This document shows, piece after piece, positions 5,727-10,647 of a DNA stretch of 10,647 nt. Each line of letters starts with the position of its first letter. Positions within the stretch are counted from its first letter, which is position 1. Source of the stretch: an uncultured Lachnospiraceae bacterium (lineage in GTDB: Bacteria > Bacillota_A > Clostridia > Lachnospirales > Lachnospiraceae); contig CAMWWS010000060.1 of NCBI GenBank assembly GCA_947178085.1, forward strand, positions 1 through 10,647, given 5' to 3'. A model generated the notes under the pieces. The model worked only from the letters and a program-made list of their open reading frames with translations, was not told the origin of the DNA and did no database searches. A program made the position numbers and the translations under genes.

Positions 5727-6215
5727 ATGAAATGGAAGAAATCGATAAAGATGAAAAACAAATTGGATGAGATGCAGGAACAGAAAATGTTGAAAATAGA
5801 ACACAATGGCTGTTGGCTGGCTTTTTGGGGATTAGCCGTATCACTCCTTGTACAGCAATATATATACGGTCAGGGAATGTGGCAGTACGTGGCAGGGGAA
5901 TGGATCATATTCATGTGCCTTGCCCTGTATATTGGTTTTAGTTGTATGAAAAACGGTATATGGGATAGAAGGCTGGAACCTACGAATGAGGTTAATCTGA
6001 TTGCCAGCATGATAGCGGGAGTGATTTCCGGAATTTATATTTTTTTCACTTCATACCGGCAATATCATAAGCTTTATGGCTCAATTGCAGCCGGTATAGC
6101 ATATTTTATCATAATTTTCGCTGCTTGCTTTTCAGGTTTGTTTTTACTGACATTTTTATATAAAAGGAAGAGAGACAAAATAGAGAACGAGGAGGATGAT
6201 TTTAAAGATGAGTGA
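5727..6215 (+). CDS. small integral membrane protein, DUF6773-like, four predicted helices
   Basis: The 162-residue product has a charged N-terminus (1-27), four hydrophobic segments at about 28-48, 58-74, 89-110 and 119-145, and a charged tail rich in Lys, then Glu and Asp (146-162). The arrangement suggests a four-helix membrane protein with both ends in the cytoplasm. It resembles the unannotated membrane proteins (such as DUF6773) that often sit between an XRE regulator and a NatA-like ATPase in Clostridia; this family name is tentative. An AGAGG stretch lies about 8 bases upstream of the ATG. Its 3' end overlaps the ATPase gene start by 8 bases, indicating coupled translation. It may be a sensor or an accessory subunit of the exporter; no catalytic motif is visible. 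Confidence 0.78.
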   Translation: MKWKKSIKMKNKLDEMQEQKMLKIEHNGCWLAFWGLAVSLLVQQYIYGQGMWQYVAGEWIIFMCLALYIGFSCMKNGIWDRRLEPTNEVNLIASMIAGVISGIYIFFTSYRQYHKLYGSIAAGIAYFIIIFAACFSGLFLLTFLYKRKRDKIENEEDDFKDE

Positions 6216-7020
6216 TTATAGGATTAAAGCGGATAATCTGGTAAAGACATTTACCAAGAATGAAAAGAAAAATAAAAAAGTAGACATCAACGCCGTAGAC
6301 GGGATTTCCCTGACTGTGAACGAAGGTGAAATCGTCGGTATTTTAGGACCGAACGGCGCGGGAAAAACGACGCTGCTGCGTATGATGTCGAAGCTGATGA
6401 AGCCGACAAGCGGCCAGGTAAGTATCAGAATCGGTGAGAAAGAGATTACAGATGATATAGAGGTGAAAAGGCATATAGGCTATCTGTCTAACAATACCAA
6501 GCTGTATGGCAGGTTTTCCGCCAGAGAACTTATGCAGATGCTTGGAGAAGTTTATGGTATGACGAAGGAAGAAATAGAGAAAAGCGTCGCAAATATATGT
6601 AAAGTTCTTTCTATGGAGAATTTTATAGATAACAGAATCGAGAAATTGTCAACAGGACAGACTCAGCGTGCATCAATTGCCAGATGTCTGGTACATGACC
6701 CGCAGGTGTACATATTCGACGAGCCAACGCTTGGACTTGATATTATAAGCAGCGCCGCAATTATTGATTTTATGAAAAAAGAGCGTGAGCGGGGTAAGAC
6801 TATCCTGTACTCAACTCATTATATGGAAGAGGCGGAATTCCTTTGCGACAGAATTCTGTTGATCCATCAGGGTAAAATCGTAAGCGAAGGAACGCCTGCT
6901 GAATTAAAAGCACGGACAGGAAAAGAGAGCTTAAGGGACGTTTTTGAAGAATTAATCATAAAAGAAGCCGAATATGAGAATGAAGTATTAGGGCAGTATG
7001 AAGGAGGAAGCGGCAGATGA
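6208..7020 (+). CDS. ABC transporter ATP-binding protein, NatA-like
   Basis: This 270-residue ATPase has Walker A GPNGAGKT at 47-54, the signature LSTGQ at 147-151, Walker B VYIFDEP at 167-173, the D-loop LGLD at 175-178 and the switch His204 in STHYMEEAE. The Q-loop region reads YLSNNTKLYGRF (92-103), lacking a clear Gln, as is common in NatA-like ATPases. It energises the permease encoded next, with which it overlaps by 4 bases (ATGA). The ATG at 6208 is preferred over the one at 6196, because GAGGAGG at 6189-6195 directly abuts 6196 but lies 12 bases from 6208. NatA-type systems export sodium or other small compounds; the substrate here is unknown. A C-terminal extension of about 30 charged residues follows the usual ATPase end. 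Confidence 0.93.
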   Translation: MSDYRIKADNLVKTFTKNEKKNKKVDINAVDGISLTVNEGEIVGILGPNGAGKTTLLRMMSKLMKPTSGQVSIRIGEKEITDDIEVKRHIGYLSNNTKLYGRFSARELMQMLGEVYGMTKEEIEKSVANICKVLSMENFIDNRIEKLSTGQTQRASIARCLVHDPQVYIFDEPTLGLDIISSAAIIDFMKKERERGKTILYSTHYMEEAEFLCDRILLIHQGKIVSEGTPAELKARTGKESLRDVFEELIIKEAEYENEVLGQYEGGSGR

Positions 7021-9083
7021 ATACAAAAATCATAAAAACCTTGATGAAAAAAGAAATCCTTGATGTTTTTCGTGATAAAAAAACTGTACTGATGATGCTG
7101 GTTGTGCCCGTTATCTTATATCCTCTGATTTTTCTGGGAGTAATGCAGTTAGTGTCAATTATTTCTTCCGGTATGGCGACGCAGGAATACAAAATTATAG
7201 TGTATGTGGAAGGTGATGACGACGCTTTTTTACAGAAACTGACAGAAAAAAGTAAGGAAAGTGCAGATGATGAAGAAGGCGCTTATATGCTTTCGATAGA
7301 CGATGAAAGAACCTTTGGTTCTCATGATCCTTATGAGTGGTATCTGAATGAAGAAGCAGCTGATGTTTATATTAAAGGTAATCTTCAGGACGGAAAAATG
7401 CAGTATGAGGTTTACTATCTTTCTTCCGTAACCAATTCAGGCTATGCGAAGAACATAGTTATGGATATATTTGATGAGTTCAGGGAGGAACTTACGGAGA
7501 AAAAGATTGCGGAAGCAGGTCTGGACGTGCATGAGATTTTGGAGCCTGTTTCTTATGAAGCGAAAGATATAGCGAGCAGTGAGCAATCTTTGGGAAGCAT
7601 CATGGGTTCTATCTTGCCGTTTATGCTTGTGATAAGTCTCCTAATGGGAACTATGTATCCTGCAATCGATACTACGGCAGGTGAGCGTGAGAGGGGAACA
7701 TTAGAGACGATTCTGACATTGCCTGTTACGAGCAGACAGCTGATTATTTCAAAGTTTCTGACGGTTGCGGCAATCGGTATCATATCTGCATTTCTCAACA
7801 TTCTTTCTATGGGAGGAATTGCATTCTATATGTATAAAATAATGGAATTGCAGACCGATACGCAGGCTTTCGATATGGCAATGTTTTTACCGGCAATTTT
7901 GGTATGTATTTTAGCAATTTTTGCATTTTCGTTATTTATCAGCGCCATAACAATGTGTACGACATCTTTTGCCAAGTCCTATAAAGAGGCGAATAACTAC
8001 ATAACTCCGCTTATGTTAGTCGTTATGTTCATAGGTTATATCGGGTTTATTCCCAATATCGATCTGACACATACGATGGCTATGATTCCGGTAGCAAACA
8101 TATGTCTGTTGATTAAAAATATGTTGGTGTTCAAGATTGATTACGCTGCAATCGGGGTAGTGTTAATCAGTAATGTTGCATATGCGGCGCTTGCTATTTT
8201 ATTCTTAAGCAAAATCTATGACAGTGAAGCGATTCTGTTCGGCGACGCTAAAGGCGGAATGCAGCTTTTCGAGAGACGCAGTAACCTGAAAAAAGGCGGA
8301 GTACCCGCAGTATCGGATGTATGGTTCGTGGTTGCGCTTACGATTATGCTTGTATTATATGCAGGCACCATGCTGCAGATTAAATTCGGTCTGGCAGGAG
8401 TCTTCGGAACTCAGTTAATTCTGCTCATCGTACCGCTCTTAGTCGTACTTTATACGAAAAAAGATATATGCCTGACATACGGATTTAAGAAAACTAAGGC
8501 AAAAAGCTATCTGGGTGCGTTGTTTATGAGCATCGGAATGTTCTTTATTAACATCGTCATTTCGACAGGCTTGATTCAACTGTTCCCAAGCAGTGCCGAA
8601 AATGTCAATACGACATTTGCCGGTATTATGAGCGGCAATTTCTTAAGTGTTTTCTTCGTCATCGCTGTGGCTCCTGCAATCTGCGAGGAAATGCTTTTCC
8701 GCGGAATGATTTTCCATTCCATGAAGGATAAGTACCGTATACCTGTGGCGATTGCTATTGTTGCGACGTTATTCGGAGTTTATCACATGAGTCTGGTCAA
8801 ATTCATTCCGACAGGACTTCTTGGGCTGGTATTATGCTGTGTGGTTTACATAACAGACAGTATTTATCCTGCTATGTTGATGCACTTTATCAATAACGGA
8901 TTAAGCGTTTTGATTTCGCTATATCCGGAGCAGATGGAGAAAATATTACCGATGTTCTATAAGGATACGCTTGGAGCTTTGGATGTTGTGATTATGCTGG
9001 TTATCGGGCTGGTGTTCTTCGGACTTGGGATTATTGTTATAAGAAGGAAAAAAGACGGCGTGGCTGATAACGTGGGTATGTAG
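7017..9083 (+). CDS. ABC-2 permease (NatB-like) fused to a CPBP intramembrane protease-like domain
   Basis: The 688-residue protein joins two modules. Residues 1-400 are an ABC-2 permease: a first helix (about 23-48), a large acidic extracytoplasmic domain (about 50-195), then about five further helices, with GERERGTLETILTLPVTSRQ at 222-241 as the typical coupling segment. After a short linker (about 401-432), residues 433-675 form a multi-helix module with the CPBP motifs: EEMLFR (Glu557, Glu558, Arg562), FGVYH (His590) and HFINN (His623, Asn627). All expected active-site residues are present, so the domain could be an active intramembrane protease. CPBP proteins include Rce1-like proteases and bacteriocin self-immunity proteins. 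The fusion suggests the exporter's substrate is linked to peptide processing or to defence against membrane-active peptides, which is inference. It overlaps the ATPase gene by 4 bases and has GGAGG upstream. The stop is 12 bases before the YlmH-like gene. Confidence 0.9.
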   Translation: MNTKIIKTLMKKEILDVFRDKKTVLMMLVVPVILYPLIFLGVMQLVSIISSGMATQEYKIIVYVEGDDDAFLQKLTEKSKESADDEEGAYMLSIDDERTFGSHDPYEWYLNEEAADVYIKGNLQDGKMQYEVYYLSSVTNSGYAKNIVMDIFDEFREELTEKKIAEAGLDVHEILEPVSYEAKDIASSEQSLGSIMGSILPFMLVISLLMGTMYPAIDTTAGERERGTLETILTLPVTSRQLIISKFLTVAAIGIISAFLNILSMGGIAFYMYKIMELQTDTQAFDMAMFLPAILVCILAIFAFSLFISAITMCTTSFAKSYKEANNYITPLMLVVMFIGYIGFIPNIDLTHTMAMIPVANICLLIKNMLVFKIDYAAIGVVLISNVAYAALAILFLSKIYDSEAILFGDAKGGMQLFERRSNLKKGGVPAVSDVWFVVALTIMLVLYAGTMLQIKFGLAGVFGTQLILLIVPLLVVLYTKKDICLTYGFKKTKAKSYLGALFMSIGMFFINIVISTGLIQLFPSSAENVNTTFAGIMSGNFLSVFFVIAVAPAICEEMLFRGMIFHSMKDKYRIPVAIAIVATLFGVYHMSLVKFIPTGLLGLVLCCVVYITDSIYPAMLMHFINNGLSVLISLYPEQMEKILPMFYKDTLGALDVVIMLVIGLVFFGLGIIVIRRKKDGVADNVGM

Positions 9084-9095
9084 AAAGAGGAAATC

Positions 9096-9866
9096 ATGTC
9101 AGGAACAACCGAAAAAGATTTATTACAATTAAAGAACAGACTGCTTGAGTTAGCGGAAAAATCATACAGCAGAGGCATATACACTTTCACACCGTTTTTG
9201 GGCTTGTCGGAGCAGCAGGTTTTCCATGCGGTAGCAAAGGAGGTCGCTTATGCGGGATACGGCATGGAAGGAGGCTCTCCTATTTGCGACAGAAAGATTA
9301 TTCGCTTCGGCAGTCCTGAGAATATGGGCTACGAAGAGGCATATCCGATTGCTTGTCTGGAAATGCTTCCCACTGCGCCGAAGTTTGCGGATGCCCTCAC
9401 GCACAGGGATTTTCTCGGAGCGATTATGAATCTGGGTATAGAACGGAGTACGATTGGAGATATCTTCGTGCAGGAGAACAGTGGTATTTTATTCTGCTTA
9501 CAGAGCATTGCTCCGTATTTAATAGAAAACTTAAATAAGGTGAAACATACCAATATAAAATGTCAGGTCCGGGAAAGTGCACAAGACTTGCAGGGAGCGG
9601 AACCAAGACCAATATCCGTTACGGTATCATCCTTAAGGATTGACGGCATAGTTGCAAAGCTTTATAATATTTCAAGAAGCAAGAGCCTTGAGCTTTTTCA
9701 ATCAGGCAGAATTTTTGTCAACGGAATTACAATGGAGAATAACAGCTATCAGTTGAAAAAAGATGATGTGGTAACGGTGCGCGGATATGGAAAATTCATA
9801 TATTATGGGCAGATCGGAGAAACCAGAAAAGGTAAAGAAAGGATAGCTGTTGGGATATTTGGGTAA
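9096..9866 (+). CDS. ylmH: YlmH-like S4-domain RNA-binding protein
   Basis: The 256-residue length and architecture match YlmH of Firmicutes. An N-terminal region carries YTFTPFLGLSEQ at 29-40 and the family-typical LTHRDFLGAIMNLGIERSTI at 101-120; a C-terminal S4 domain spans about 180-240 (RIDGIVAKLYNISRSKSLEL, then FQSGRIFVNG and DDVVTVRGYGKF). YlmH proteins bind ribosomal RNA or tRNA on stalled large subunits and have been linked to ribosome-associated quality control; in many Firmicutes the gene lies in the cell-division cluster next to sepF, ylmG and divIVA. Here it follows an ABC operon and is not beside those genes, at least within this window. AGAGGA about 5 bases upstream supports the ATG. 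With a 12-base gap to the permease gene and no terminator between, it is probably co-transcribed. The symbol is by similarity, and a second, specialised copy elsewhere is possible. Confidence 0.87.
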   Translation: MSGTTEKDLLQLKNRLLELAEKSYSRGIYTFTPFLGLSEQQVFHAVAKEVAYAGYGMEGGSPICDRKIIRFGSPENMGYEEAYPIACLEMLPTAPKFADALTHRDFLGAIMNLGIERSTIGDIFVQENSGILFCLQSIAPYLIENLNKVKHTNIKCQVRESAQDLQGAEPRPISVTVSSLRIDGIVAKLYNISRSKSLELFQSGRIFVNGITMENNSYQLKKDDVVTVRGYGKFIYYGQIGETRKGKERIAVGIFG

Positions 9867-9917
9867 GCTAAGAAGCATTATCTGACAGAATACACGATAG
9901 AGAAAGAGGTACGGTTT

Positions 9918-10647
9918 ATGCACTATAATATAACACAGTGGCTGTTTTTCTTTTATTTTTACAGCTTTTTGGGCTGGTGCTTTGAATCCGCATGGGTTTC
10001 CCTTAGAAGCAAAAAACTTATTAACCGTGGTTTTATGAGAGGACCGTTTCTGCCATTATACGGCAGCGGAGCCACAATGATGTTAGTAGTATCCATGCCG
10101 TTTCGGGATGATGTGTTTTTGACATATATAGCGGGCTGTGTAGGGGCGACAGCGCTGGAATACGTGACGGGAATTGCGATGGAAACTCTGTTTCAGGTCA
10201 GATATTGGGATTATACCGACAGAAAATTTAATTTTCAGGGTCGAATCTGCCTAAGGTCTACTGTTGTATGGGGGTTTTTTACAATTATGATGACGAATGT
10301 CGGACACAGACCGGTAGAGCAGCTGGTATTTTCGATTCCGCCCAAACTTCTGTACTATATAACTTTCCTGCTGACCATTTATATAGCGGCGGATTTTGCT
10401 CTTTCATTTAAAGCGGCGATAGACCTGCGTAATATTCTTGCAAAGATGCAGAGAGCAAAAGAAGAGCTTATGCGGATGCAGAAAAGGCTGGATGTTATTT
10501 CGGCATTCAATAATGAGGAAAAAGAACAGAGGAAGCATGAACGCGGTTCCAGAATGGACGACCTCATCGAAAGCCTCGGGCAGCGGCTTAACAGTATTAA
10601 AGAGATGATACAAAATGCGCCGGGCGCTTATATGGACAGTGTACGTG
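9918..10647 (+). CDS. putative ABC transporter permease, CmpB type (PF06541-like), 3' end outside window
   Basis: An open frame starts at the ATG at 9918 and runs without a stop past the right edge, giving 243 residues so far. The N-terminal two thirds is a membrane protein with hydrophobic segments at about 8-27, 44-60, 67-88, 112-127 and 142-165. The segments YFYSFLGWCFESAW (13-26) and NRGFMRGPFLPLYGSG (36-51) are the hallmark of the PF06541 family, named after CmpB of a putative ABC transporter. The visible C-terminal part (about 168-235) is charged and heptad-like (KMQRAKEELMRMQKRLDVIS), probably a cytoplasmic coiled coil. AAGAGGT lies about 7 bases before the start. It follows the YlmH-like gene by 51 bases with no terminator hairpin between them. 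No ATPase partner is seen in the window, and the transport role of this family is not established. Confidence 0.88.
   Translation, partial: MHYNITQWLFFFYFYSFLGWCFESAWVSLRSKKLINRGFMRGPFLPLYGSGATMMLVVSMPFRDDVFLTYIAGCVGATALEYVTGIAMETLFQVRYWDYTDRKFNFQGRICLRSTVVWGFFTIMMTNVGHRPVEQLVFSIPPKLLYYITFLLTIYIAADFALSFKAAIDLRNILAKMQRAKEELMRMQKRLDVISAFNNEEKEQRKHERGSRMDDLIESLGQRLNSIKEMIQNAPGAYMDSVR

Noticed and set aside
6196..6207. Upstream ATG for the ABC ATPase
   Set aside because: It directly follows the GAGGAGG site with no spacer, so initiation at 6208 is more likely, although 12 bases is a long spacing.
9867..9917. Terminator between the YlmH-like and CmpB-type genes
   Set aside because: No stable hairpin with a T tract is seen in these 51 bases.

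Overview
The window looks like a chromosomal segment of a low-to-mid-GC Gram-positive anaerobe of the Clostridia, most plausibly a gut Lachnospiraceae-type bacterium. This is inferred from strong GGAGG-type ribosome sites, consensus sigma-A promoters, codon choice, and the gene families present: COG0523 metal GTPases, a DUF4982-type GH2 enzyme, a NatA-like ABC operon with a CPBP fusion, a YlmH-like S4 protein and a CmpB-type membrane protein. No database search was possible, so family names rest on motifs read by eye.

Left part (1-2399, plus strand). The window opens inside a COG0523/CobW-family GTPase gene, of which only the extremely His-rich linker and the CobW C-terminal domain are visible. 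Next comes a second COG0523-like protein whose C-terminal half resembles the conserved C-terminal region of the YcgQ (DUF1980/TIGR03943) family. Together they suggest a metal-homeostasis locus, probably zinc. Close behind are three small, compact, AT-rich genes: a DUF3791-like protein, a DUF3990-like protein with ADP-ribosyltransferase-type motifs, and a second DUF3791-like protein. They resemble a toxin-antitoxin-like cassette in which one putative ART is flanked by two paralogous small partners.

Middle part (2400-5492). A large minus-strand GH2 glycosidase of the beta-galactosidase type converges on the small-gene cassette and ends in a clear intrinsic terminator. Its promoter lies just upstream of its start. 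Beyond it is a 415-base intergenic region holding three tandem 10-bp repeats, a consensus plus-strand promoter embedded in a 27-bp inverted repeat but with no gene immediately downstream, and a second consensus promoter that serves the next operon.

Right part (5493-10647, plus strand). An XRE-type regulator, a four-helix membrane protein, a NatA-like ATPase and an ABC-2 permease fused to a CPBP (CAAX-protease-like) domain are tightly packed or overlapping, and probably form one stress- or peptide-responsive export operon. A YlmH-like S4 RNA-binding protein follows 12 bases later, then a CmpB-type membrane protein with a C-terminal coiled coil that is cut by the window end. The most unusual items are the DUF3791-DUF3990-DUF3791 cassette, the GTPase-YcgQ fusion, and the operator-embedded promoter without an obvious gene.
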